Counted from the stretch's first letter, positions 1-5,342 are shown. The stretch: 6,244 nucleotides of DNA from Eubacteriales bacterium (GCA_028691625.1 JAQUYZ010000115.1:1-6244); one strand, 5' to 3'. Made by a program: numbers and translations. Notes: generated by a model not told the origin, from the letters alone.

Positions 1-1
1 G

Positions 2-55
2 TATCAAGACACCCTCATCACGAACTATCTAAAATTAATCAATAAAAAATGTTGA
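2..55 (+). CDS. Possible C-terminal tail of an upstream gene (partial)
   Basis: The frame starting at base 2 is open from the window edge and would give a 17-residue C-terminus (YQDTLITNYLKLINKKC) ending at TGA 53-55. That stop sits just before the AAAGGAG ribosome binding site of the next gene, as is common inside operons. The frame starting at base 1 is also open (to TAA 43-45), so the choice of frame is not secure. No family can be named from so short a tail. Confidence 0.3.
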   Translation, partial: YQDTLITNYLKLINKKC

Positions 56-69
56 AAGGAGAAAAATCA

Positions 70-324
70 ATGAAGACATGTATTGCTTGCGGTATGCCCA
101 TGACAAAAGCTGCCGATTATCCTCAAAATGATGAGAGCAAGGAGTATTGCTTGTATTGTGCAAGATCCGACGGCTTCATGCAATCGTATGAAGAAAAGCT
201 GGAGGGTATGACTGATTTTATGATTCGTACACAAGGGATGGATCGTGAAGCGGCCTGTCAGATGGCAGAGCGCTCACTTGCAAAACTTCCTGCATGGAAG
301 AACAGAGAACAAAGTCATGAGTAA
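70..324 (+). CDS. Small zinc-ribbon protein (putative Zn_ribbon_2 family)
   Basis: This 84-residue soluble protein has two CxxC knuckles, C4-x2-C7 (CIACGMPM) and C27-x2-C30 (YCLYC), about 20 residues apart, which would bind one structural zinc. The CGMPM and YC-x-YC signatures followed by a helical tail (about 40-80) match the 'putative zinc ribbon domain' family (PF12674 type). That family is small, has no firmly known biochemical role, and often accompanies regulators or stress genes. I chose ATG 70 because AAAGGAG (55-61) lies 8 nt upstream; the in-frame ATG at 49 lies before that site and has none of its own. The stop overlaps the next gene by 8 nt, implying translational coupling. Family identification is fairly secure; function is unknown. 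Confidence 0.8.
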   Translation: MKTCIACGMPMTKAADYPQNDESKEYCLYCARSDGFMQSYEEKLEGMTDFMIRTQGMDREAACQMAERSLAKLPAWKNREQSHE

Positions 325-1255
325 GGTTATTTCCGTTACTATGAACCCTTCCATGGATAAGACAATTCTGCTCCACAAACTCGTACCATATGGTCTCAAC
401 CGAGTGAGGAATACCCGCATTGATCCCGGCGGAAAAGGGATCAATGTTGGCCGGGTGCTTCAGAGCTTTGGCGTTGATGTTACGGTGACCGGTTTGATTG
501 CTGGCCGCCAAGGAGAGGTACTGCTTGAACTGTTGAGGGAAGCAGAACTGAATTGCGACTTTCTGAAAATAGAAGGAGAAACCAGAACAAACTATAAGAT
601 TATTGATGAAAGCATTAACCAGGTTACCGAAATCAATGAGCAGGGATTCTGTGTGGAACCCCATGATGCGGATTCTTTCCTGGAAAAGCTGGATCAAATG
701 TCAGGTCAGGCAGAAATCGTCATACTGAGCGGCAGTCTTCCGCCGGGGATACCGATTGATTTCTATGGGAATTGTACAGAGATTGCCAAAAAGAAAGGGG
801 CAAAGGTGCTACTCGATTCAGATGGAGCAACTCTGACCGAAGGCTTGAAGGCGCTGCCCTATGCGGTGAAACCAAACCTCAGGGAACTGGGAACCGTATT
901 TCATAAAGAATTCAACAACTATCGTCAGGTTGGAGAGGCGGCAAAAAAGTTGATAGATCAGGGAATTGAAATCGTCATAGCTTCCATGGGACCGGATGGA
1001 GCAGTCTATGCCAATCGAAATGAAATTTACAAGGCAGACAGTTGGAACATCCCTGTTAAAAGCACGGTAGGAGCAGGGGACGCCATGGTTGCCACACTTG
1101 CATATTCCATCCTGAAACAGGATTCGCTTCACGAAATTGCACGGCTCACTACTGCCGCCAGCACGATTACCGTATCAAAGATCGGAACCCAATTTTGCAG
1201 CTTCGGAGAAGTCCTTGAATCGGCAGGGAAAGTTAATATCCGAAGCCTGCTATAA
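317..1255 (+). CDS. 1-phosphofructokinase-type hexose-phosphate kinase (PfkB family)
   Basis: This is a 312-residue cytosolic ATP-dependent kinase of the PfkB/ribokinase superfamily, FruK/LacC branch. Likely reaction: fructose 1-phosphate to fructose 1,6-bisphosphate. Tagatose-6-phosphate kinase (LacC) is the main alternative and cannot be excluded by eye. Visible signatures are TMNPSMD (8-14) in the first strand, GGKGINV (38-44) for substrate binding, GSLPPG (139-144), KPN (185-187), and STVGAGD (249-255) with D255 as the expected catalytic base and anion hole. Length is normal for the family. ATG 317 starts in the last codons of the zinc-ribbon gene; the preceding sequence has no strong ribosome binding site, so translation probably depends on coupling. 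An in-frame ATG at 245 would add 24 residues lying wholly inside the upstream gene and was not chosen. No fructose PTS gene or DeoR-type regulator (the usual fruRKA partners) is visible nearby. Confidence 0.88.
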   Translation: MSKVISVTMNPSMDKTILLHKLVPYGLNRVRNTRIDPGGKGINVGRVLQSFGVDVTVTGLIAGRQGEVLLELLREAELNCDFLKIEGETRTNYKIIDESINQVTEINEQGFCVEPHDADSFLEKLDQMSGQAEIVILSGSLPPGIPIDFYGNCTEIAKKKGAKVLLDSDGATLTEGLKALPYAVKPNLRELGTVFHKEFNNYRQVGEAAKKLIDQGIEIVIASMGPDGAVYANRNEIYKADSWNIPVKSTVGAGDAMVATLAYSILKQDSLHEIARLTTAASTITVSKIGTQFCSFGEVLESAGKVNIRSLL

Positions 1256-1318
1256 CGAGGGAAGGCTTAAGGTGTACCGGAGTTGCTGCATTCATTATGG
1301 CGACAACACCCATGACAG

Positions 1319-1338
1319 TATTGGCTGATCCGCCAATA
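1319..1338. repeat. 20-bp dyad between the kinase and VOC genes
   Basis: Two perfect 7-bp arms, TATTGGC (1319-1325) and GCCAATA (1332-1338), flank a 6-nt loop. The dyad lies 58 nt upstream of the VOC start codon and 64 nt after the kinase stop. It could be an operator, or a weak transcript hairpin ending the kinase unit. No uninterrupted T-tract follows, so a classical intrinsic terminator is less likely. The surrounding 1256-1395 gap holds no gene I can support. Confidence 0.4.
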
Positions 1339-1395
1339 AATTCATCCTTGATTTTATCCAGAGTCATCAATTTTGAAACAAAGAGAGGGTAGGAT

Positions 1396-1779
1396 ATGTA
1401 TCTTGACCATATCGCTATTTATACAAGAGAACTGGAACGACTGAAAGATTTTTATATCAAATACTTTTCCGGCAGGGCTAACAATAAATATCATAATACG
1501 AAAACCGGGCTTCAAACCTATTTCATAACCTTTGAAGGCGGCGCGAGACTGGAGCTGATGCAGAGGCCGGATCTTGCGGTAAGGGATAAAACAATACCGT
1601 CGGACGGTCCGGCTCATCTTGCATTCCGCATGGGCAGCAGAGAAAAGGTCGATGAACTGACGCAAATTCTTGTCAGTGATGGATATGCTCAGAAAAGCGC
1701 TCCGCGGGATACCGGGGACGGGTACTATGAGAGCTGTATCCTTGATCCCGATTTCAATGAAGTGGAGATTGTAGCATGA
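1396..1779 (+). CDS. VOC superfamily metalloprotein (glyoxalase I-like)
   Basis: This 127-residue protein is one vicinal-oxygen-chelate unit made of two beta-alpha-beta-beta-beta modules (about 1-60 and 70-127). The start MYLDHIAIYT and end DPDFNEVEIVA are typical. All four expected metal ligands are present at canonical spacing: H5, E53 (ARLELM), H74 (PAHLAF) and E124 (EVEIV). An active divalent-metal site is therefore likely, making this a lactoylglutathione-lyase-like or related carbonyl-handling enzyme. The substrate cannot be inferred from the fold, which also covers dioxygenases and fosfomycin or bleomycin resistance proteins. A purine-rich GAGAGGG stretch just upstream serves as the ribosome binding site. 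The gene is convergent with the cupin gene, 21 nt apart, with no clear terminator between them. Confidence 0.85.
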   Translation: MYLDHIAIYTRELERLKDFYIKYFSGRANNKYHNTKTGLQTYFITFEGGARLELMQRPDLAVRDKTIPSDGPAHLAFRMGSREKVDELTQILVSDGYAQKSAPRDTGDGYYESCILDPDFNEVEIVA

Positions 1780-1800
1780 ACAGGAAGGCCGCAACAATAT

Positions 1801-2145
1801 TTACTTCTTATAGCTTCCTCCTGAATTTTCATTATTAAGTGCGCCGCATAAGTCGATTAAGAGAATTTTAACCAGCGTTGTAATGACAGGACGATGCTTG
1901 ATGCCCTTCGGAACGATTACAACATCTCCGGAACTCATCCGGATGCTCTCATCCTCGATCTCCAAGAGGAAGCTCCCTTCGATTACATAGAAGAGCTCAT
2001 CAGATTCTTCGTGAACATGGAAGTCCAACGTCCGGTCTGCTACCTGGATTACATTAAGCATTTGTCCATTCATCTGTCCAATTTCAATATACTCGTAGAG
2101 AGCACCACGGTTTACGGTTTCTAATAAATTATTCTTTGTTATCAT
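1801..2145 (-). CDS. Small single-domain cupin protein
   Basis: This 114-residue protein is a single cupin barrel. Motif 1 is FHVHEESDELFYVIEG (42-57), supplying H43, H45 and an acidic ligand near D49/E50. Motif 2 is GDVVIVPKGIKH (73-84), supplying H84 and matching G-x5-P-x-G-x2-H. It should bind a metal in the cytoplasm. Stand-alone cupins of this size act as isomerases, dioxygenases or small-ligand sensors, and the sequence does not decide which. Start ATG 2145 is supported by AAGGAGGG (reverse complement of 2154-2161) 8 nt upstream. The gene is divergent from the LysR gene across a 114-bp gap with a LysR-type box, so it is the probable LysR target. I see no good unaided promoter for it between the box and its start, which would fit activator dependence. 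Confidence 0.85.
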   Translation of the reverse strand: MITKNNLLETVNRGALYEYIEIGQMNGQMLNVIQVADRTLDFHVHEESDELFYVIEGSFLLEIEDESIRMSSGDVVIVPKGIKHRPVITTLVKILLIDLCGALNNENSGGSYKK

Positions 2146-2159
2146 TCTAATATCCCTCC

Positions 2160-2188
2160 TTGTGGTTGATTTATTAGTATGTTATCAT
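2160..2188 (+). promoter_or_regulatory. Predicted sigma-A promoter of the LysR gene
   Basis: A -35-like TTGTGG (2160-2165) is separated by 17 nt from TATCAT (2183-2188, 5 of 6 matches to TATAAT). A TG lies one base upstream of the -10, making it an extended -10. Predicted transcription start is near 2195, at the edge of the LysR box, so the regulator would be placed to repress its own gene. The -35 itself is weak. Confidence 0.4.
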
Positions 2189-2194
2189 GAATCC

Positions 2195-2217
2195 AATAAT
2201 CGATAAAACAGATTATT
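2195..2217. promoter_or_regulatory. LysR-type operator (T-N11-A dyad)
   Basis: The arms AATAATC (2195-2201) and GATTATT (2211-2217) are perfect inverted repeats around 9 nt. They contain T2200-N11-A2212 symmetrically placed about base 2206, the classical LysR-family recognition layout. The site lies in the divergent gap, 50-72 nt upstream of the cupin start codon and 43-65 nt upstream of the LysR start. This fits simultaneous activation of the cupin gene and autorepression. Confidence 0.6.
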
Positions 2218-2218
2218 A

Positions 2219-2270
2219 CGATTTAAACAATCGGAAAATGCGATTTAAAGGGTAAAACTATGGATTTAAA
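2219..2270 (+). repeat. Three helically phased GATTTAAA repeats at the LysR gene start
   Basis: CGATTTAAA occurs at 2219-2227 and again at 2241-2249, and GATTTAAA recurs at 2263-2270, giving steps of 22 and 21 bp, close to two helical turns. The second copy overlaps the AAAGGG ribosome binding site (2247-2252). The third lies in codons 2-4 of the LysR gene, where MDLK is also common in the family, so that copy may be coincidental. These could be secondary regulator-contact sites. Confidence 0.35.
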
Positions 2271-3150
2271 ACAATTAAATACATTTTTGAAAGTCAGCAA
2301 TTTGCTCAATTTCACAAAGGCAGCAGAACGTTTGGGATATGCACAATCCAGTGTTACGGCTCAGATTCAGCAACTGGAAAATGAATTGGGTGTCGCTTTG
2401 TTTGAACGAATCGGGAAAAAAGTTATGCTTACCGATTCCGGAAGAAGACTGATTCCATATGCAACACAGATCCTGCAGTTATCGAACAATATGAGGGATG
2501 CTGTTTCAAATTCCGAAGTGCCGACGGGCAGTCTTGCAATTGGCACTGCAGAATCTCTGAGTATTTATCGACTGTCGGCAATCCTGAAAGAGTACCGAAG
2601 ACTCTATCCTGAAGTGGATGTTGAACTGAAGCTTTTGAACTGTTTTGAATCATTGCCGAATCTGACAACAGGAGCCATTGATATTGCATTTATCATAGGA
2701 AACAGGGTAGAGACAAAAAATGTACGGCAGATACTGGAGCTAAAGGAACGTATTCAAGTCCTGGCCAGTCCGGACCATCCGCTCACAGAGAAAAAGAGAA
2801 TCATTCCAGAAGATTTCGAAAAGGAGGCCTTGTTATTAACAGGGAGAGATTGCAGCTATCGAGGTGCTTTTATGAAACGGTTGGTTGATGCGAATGTGGT
2901 TTCACGTATTGTACTGGAGACAGACAGTATTCAGGTCATCAAACAGTCAGCTATGAGTGGACTTGGGATCTGTGTTCTGCCGGAAGTTTCCGTATTACAG
3001 GAAGTGTCGGAAGGAAGACTGATCCCACTGAAATTTGATACGAGGGACTTTATGATTGTGTCCCAACTACTCTATCATAAGGATAAATGGATTTCTTCCG
3101 CATTAAGCGAATTTATAAAATTATCGAAACAGATTCTTGAACAAAGATAG
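2260..3150 (+). CDS. LysR-family transcriptional regulator
   Basis: This 296-residue cytoplasmic DNA-binding regulator has normal family length. The N-terminal winged helix-turn-helix spans about residues 1-60, with the diagnostic FTKAAERLGYAQSSVTAQIQ run (18-37) and LGVALFER (43-50). A linker helix follows (about 60-88), then a two-lobed periplasmic-binding-protein-like effector domain (about 90-292) containing AIDIAFIIG and the conserved late motif GLGICVLPE. The co-inducer cannot be predicted. Start ATG 2260 has AAAGGG 7 nt upstream. By the usual LysR arrangement, divergence from the cupin gene and the T-N11-A dyad between them point to the cupin as target. The flavodoxin gene 136 bp downstream has its own candidate promoter and may be a further target. 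No terminator is evident after the stop codon. Confidence 0.93.
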   Translation: MDLKQLNTFLKVSNLLNFTKAAERLGYAQSSVTAQIQQLENELGVALFERIGKKVMLTDSGRRLIPYATQILQLSNNMRDAVSNSEVPTGSLAIGTAESLSIYRLSAILKEYRRLYPEVDVELKLLNCFESLPNLTTGAIDIAFIIGNRVETKNVRQILELKERIQVLASPDHPLTEKKRIIPEDFEKEALLLTGRDCSYRGAFMKRLVDANVVSRIVLETDSIQVIKQSAMSGLGICVLPEVSVLQEVSEGRLIPLKFDTRDFMIVSQLLYHKDKWISSALSEFIKLSKQILEQR

Positions 3151-3187
3151 ATGAATAAAAAAGATCGCATCAGAAAGGATTCGAAAT

Positions 3188-3218
3188 ATTCCAAAAATTA
3201 ATAATTTTGTTCTGGAAT
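3188..3218. repeat. Nested AT-rich dyad upstream of the flavodoxin gene
   Basis: Outer arms ATTCCA (3188-3193) and TGGAAT (3213-3218) enclose an inner AT palindrome, AAAATTA and TAATTTT around one base (3194-3208). The element lies between the LysR stop codon and the predicted flavodoxin promoter. No T-tract follows, so an operator is more likely than a terminator, but the AT richness makes chance palindromes common. Confidence 0.3.
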
Positions 3219-3221
3219 CAG

Positions 3222-3250
3222 TTGATTCGTCAGCAAAATTATGGTAATAC
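3222..3250 (+). promoter_or_regulatory. Candidate promoter of the flavodoxin gene
   Basis: TTGATT (3222-3227) is followed after 17 nt by TAATAC (3245-3250), preceded by TGG as an extended -10. An overlapping TACAAT at 3248-3253 is a better -10 hexamer but has poor -35 spacing. This would give a leader of about 30 nt before the start codon. Confidence 0.35.
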
Positions 3251-3286
3251 AATAAGTAAGCTGATCACTGAGGAGGGGGGGTAAGT

Positions 3287-3772
3287 ATGAAATCAGTTGT
3301 AATTTATTACTCGTTAACAGGCAACACAAGCCTTGTTGCCAAGATGATTGCCGAGAATATCGGAGCAGATATCATCAAGCTAAAGCCGGAAAAGGAAATT
3401 CCAAGCACCGGATCCGGCAAGTATTTTTGGGGTGGAAAGAGTGTAGTATTGAATGAAAAACCGAAATTATTAAATGATACTCTAAATCTTGAAGGATATG
3501 ACACACTCATTATCGGGACACCGATCTGGGCAGGCAGTTTTACACCTCCAATCAATACATTTCTTTCCGAATATGAAATCAAAGACAAAAAGATTTTTCT
3601 TTTTGCAACTCACAGTCCAGGAACAAAAACCGAAAAATGCTTTGCGAAGATGAAGGAAAAGTTGATCAAAAACAGAGTTAAGGAAGCTGTGGGATTTGAT
3701 GATGTGAAAAAGATGAGCGCAAAAGAACTGAACGATAAGGTTCGTAAATTCTGCAAAAATATTACTGACTAA
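3287..3772 (+). CDS. Short-chain flavodoxin / flavodoxin-like protein
   Basis: This 161-residue FMN-binding electron carrier has the flavodoxin fold. The phosphate-binding loop is SLTGNT (9-14) directly after the first beta strand (VVIYY). The second flavin loop is GTPIWAGSF (77-85), where W81 is the likely isoalloxazine-stacking residue. The third is FLFATHSPG (104-112). The insert between them (SGKYFWGGK, 42-51) is characteristic of the Clostridia-type flavodoxin-like branch rather than the long-chain electron-transfer type. Length is normal. Start ATG 3287 follows a very G-rich site, AGGAGGGGGGG (3271-3281). It may donate electrons to a reductase or act in quinone or nitro-compound reduction; the partner is not in this window. 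It sits between the LysR and AraC regulators and could answer to either. Confidence 0.88.
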   Translation: MKSVVIYYSLTGNTSLVAKMIAENIGADIIKLKPEKEIPSTGSGKYFWGGKSVVLNEKPKLLNDTLNLEGYDTLIIGTPIWAGSFTPPINTFLSEYEIKDKKIFLFATHSPGTKTEKCFAKMKEKLIKNRVKEAVGFDDVKKMSAKELNDKVRKFCKNITD

Positions 3773-3803
3773 ATCGAACCGCTTCTCATTTTCGTGCACC
3801 AAA

Positions 3804-3836
3804 AGAGAGGATATCAGTTTTCAATCTCTCTATACT
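3804..3836 (+). promoter_or_regulatory. Dyad and -10 element upstream of the AraC-type gene
   Basis: AGAGAG (3804-3809) and CTCTCT (3826-3831) are inverted repeats that end on a good -10 hexamer, TATACT (3831-3836). No recognisable -35 lies at 16-18 nt. A dyad filling the spacer next to a -10 with a poor -35 fits an activator-dependent, possibly autoregulated promoter. Confidence 0.35.
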
Positions 3837-3858
3837 TTGATTGAAAGGAGATGATGCG

Positions 3859-4719
3859 ATGGAATGGCTGGATCGGTTGAATCAGGCAATTGGGTATATC
3901 GAAAAGAATCTGGATCAAGAAATCGACTATGCTCAACTTGCAAGAATCGCCTGCTGTTCGACATTTCATTTTCAAAGAATGTTTTCCTACATTGCGAATG
4001 TCCCGCTGTCAGAGTATATTCGCAGGAGAAGAATGAGTACGGCTGCATTTGAATTGCAGAATAGCGATAGTAAGATCATAGATCTGTCGCTGAAGTACGG
4101 ATATGAATCGCCGACTGCATTTAATCGGGCATTTCGGAATGTACATGGAATTTCGCCTTCCGCAGCACGCGCTGAGGGTGTTTCACTGAAAGCATATCCA
4201 CGCATCAATTTCCAAATTACAATAAAAGGAGATGTGGAAATGAAGTATCGGATTGAAAAAAAACAAGCGTTTCGTATCGTTGGTGTTATGGAGCATCTGG
4301 ATATGACTGTTGAGGAAAGCATGGAACGCGTACCGCAGTTCTGGGCTGAAACATTTCAGAATGGTATGTTTGAAGTGGTTTGCAAGCTTTCCAATCAGGA
4401 ACCCTGTGGAGTATTGGGAGTCAGCACATGTATGAACGGGAAGGATTTCGATTACTATATCGCATGCGCGACAGACAGGAAAGCACCTGAAAATACTGTC
4501 GAATATATGATTCCTGCCGTAACCTGGGCGATCTTTGAATGTGTCGGTCCCATGCCGCAGACCATTCAGGAGCTTCAGAAACGTGTGGTAACCGAATGGC
4601 TGCCAACTTCCGGATATGAATATGCGGATGCACCTGACATTGAAGTATATCCGGAAGGGGATACGTTATCCCAAACCTATAAAAGCGAGATCTGGCTTCC
4701 GGTTGTAAAAAAAGCGTAA
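3859..4719 (+). CDS. AraC-family regulator with C-terminal GyrI-like effector-binding domain
   Basis: This is a 286-residue transcription factor. The N-terminal AraC/XylS domain (about 5-108) has two helix-turn-helix units: LARIACCSTFHFQRMF (27-42) and a second around IIDLSLKYGYESPTAFNRAF (73-92), followed by the family's GISPSAAR. A short linker (109-127) leads to a GyrI-like / AraC_E_bind domain (128-286) of the kind that binds small, often cationic or drug-like ligands in BmrR, Rob and SbmC relatives. Start ATG 3859 has AAAGGAG (3844-3850) 8 nt upstream; an in-frame TTG at 3841 lies before that site. An internal AAAGGAG plus in-frame ATG occurs at the domain junction. No transporter gene is adjacent on this strand, so targets may be itself, the flavodoxin, or distant genes. 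Confidence 0.92.
   Translation: MEWLDRLNQAIGYIEKNLDQEIDYAQLARIACCSTFHFQRMFSYIANVPLSEYIRRRRMSTAAFELQNSDSKIIDLSLKYGYESPTAFNRAFRNVHGISPSAARAEGVSLKAYPRINFQITIKGDVEMKYRIEKKQAFRIVGVMEHLDMTVEESMERVPQFWAETFQNGMFEVVCKLSNQEPCGVLGVSTCMNGKDFDYYIACATDRKAPENTVEYMIPAVTWAIFECVGPMPQTIQELQKRVVTEWLPTSGYEYADAPDIEVYPEGDTLSQTYKSEIWLPVVKKA
4225..4242 (+). promoter_or_regulatory. Internal ribosome binding site and in-frame start in the AraC-GyrI gene
   Basis: AAAGGAG (4225-4231) stands 8 nt before ATG 4240, in frame with the gene and encoding Met128. The gene's own start has the same AAAGGAGATG run with the same 8-nt spacing. Initiation here would give a 159-residue stand-alone GyrI-like domain ending at 4719, lacking the DNA-binding half. 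Confidence 0.5.
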
Positions 4720-4754
4720 AGCGGCAAATATAACCGGGATCATAGCAACAGGAA

Positions 4755-4789
4755 AAAGAAGGTCTATCTTTTCACAGAAGACCTTCTTT
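4755..4789. terminator. Bidirectional intrinsic terminator
   Basis: An 11-bp perfect stem, AAAGAAGGTCT (4755-4765) with AGACCTTCTTT (4779-4789), encloses a 13-nt loop. It lies 35 nt after the AraC-type stop codon and 34 nt beyond the end of the minus-strand 111-aa gene, between convergent units. The A-rich and T-rich stem ends give a U-rich 3' arm on the plus strand and a run of five U on the minus strand, so it can end transcription both ways. Confidence 0.8.
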
Positions 4790-4823
4790 CTGTATGCATC
4801 ATCATAGGTTTGTTCGGCTGCCG

Positions 4824-5159
4824 TCAGCAGGCAATGCTGCCGTATAGCTCAGAATAAGGATACTGTTTACAATCCTGCAGCAATTTTTCATAGAAGGACA
4901 GTACACTTTTAATGGTTCCGAATCCATGATGTAATTCGTATTCCGAATAGGCTTCGGATGAATTCTTCAATTCTAAAATCCCTCTGTGCAGTGTGGGAAC
5001 GAAATTGGAAGCCATTCCGACTTTTTCCTGATTCACGATGAGCCAGCCGCTTGATGCTTTGATCAAATCACGTGTGTCCCAATGGATTTCGTGAAAATCC
5101 CCGACCTTAATCCAATTCCCGTCAGAAATATTTAAACGCAAATAAAAACGATATTTCAT
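4824..5159 (-). CDS. Hypothetical 111-residue protein
   Basis: I do not recognise the family. The 111-residue product starts MKYRFYLRLN and shows alternating hydrophobic strands in the first half (DGNWIKVGDFHEIHW, GWLIVNQEKV). It ends with an amphipathic helix (about 83-98, TIKSVLSFYEKLLQDC). It has no signal peptide, membrane segment, CxxC pair or known catalytic motif, and is rich in aromatic residues and histidine (FHEIHW, ELHHGF). Start ATG 5159 has GAGG 6 nt upstream; an in-frame TTG at 5171 is less likely. It is supported as a real gene by a near-consensus promoter and a terminator flanking it on its strand. It is monocistronic and convergent with the AraC-GyrI gene. An immunity-like or regulatory accessory protein is possible, but nothing in the sequence proves it. 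Confidence 0.65.
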   Translation of the reverse strand: MKYRFYLRLNISDGNWIKVGDFHEIHWDTRDLIKASSGWLIVNQEKVGMASNFVPTLHRGILELKNSSEAYSEYELHHGFGTIKSVLSFYEKLLQDCKQYPYSELYGSIAC

Positions 5160-5192
5160 ATTTAACCTCAAATCTAACCTAAGCTAATGTGC

Positions 5193-5217
5193 AATCAAGA
5201 TACACATTGAATTGATT
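5193..5217. repeat. Dyad at the promoter of the 111-aa gene
   Basis: AATCAA (5193-5198) and TTGATT (5212-5217) form a 6-bp inverted repeat. It overlaps the -10 hexamer and expected transcription start of the minus-strand promoter, a normal position for a repressor operator. The arms are short and AT-rich, so chance is possible. Confidence 0.3.
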
Positions 5218-5243
5218 ATACTGCAATAGTGAGCTTATTTCAA
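5215..5243 (-). promoter_or_regulatory. Near-consensus sigma-A promoter of the 111-aa gene
   Basis: Read on the minus strand, TTGAAA (5243-5238, 5 of 6 matches to the -35) is separated by exactly 17 nt from TATAAT (5220-5215, perfect -10). Expected start is near 5208, leaving a leader of about 48 nt. It is the strongest promoter in the window. Confidence 0.75.
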
Positions 5244-5301
5244 TGCATTTATTGATGATTCGTATTAATTCCAGTAAAATGCAATTATCCGTTGCACAAA
5301 A

Positions 5302-5332
5302 AACCTCCGAATAAAGTGCTTATCCGGAGGTT
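5302..5332 (-). terminator. Intrinsic terminator of the purine nucleoside phosphorylase gene
   Basis: On the minus strand an 8-bp GC-containing stem, AACCTCCG (5332-5325) with CGGAGGTT (5309-5302), is extended inward by ATAA/TTAT after one mismatch. It is followed by a run of U from the A-tract at 5298-5303. It begins 10 nt after the stop codon of the minus-strand gene, the classical position. Confidence 0.88.
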
Positions 5333-5342
5333 ATTTACGAGC

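Noticed and set aside
245..316. Longer kinase start at ATG 245
   Set aside because: The extra 24 residues lie wholly within the zinc-ribbon coding sequence and do not resemble the kinase N-terminus. The protein begins naturally at MSKVISVTMNP (317).
1233..1367. 44-residue minus-strand open frame as a real gene
   Set aside because: It has no ribosome binding site or promoter, and its last part is antisense to the kinase gene. Kept only as a possible relic in the findings.
1354..1797. 147-residue minus-strand open frame opposite the VOC gene
   Set aside because: It is the antisense shadow of a VOC gene whose four metal ligands and ribosome binding site are clear.
1782..1819. AGGAAG...CTTCCT inverted repeat as a terminator between the VOC and cupin genes
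   Set aside because: The loop is 26 nt, the stem is only 6 bp, part lies in the cupin coding sequence, and no T-tract follows on either strand.
5280..5296. TGCAA-N7-TTGCA inverted repeat
   Set aside because: The arms are only 5 bp, just downstream of the deoD terminator, with no promoter or gene start nearby; likely chance.
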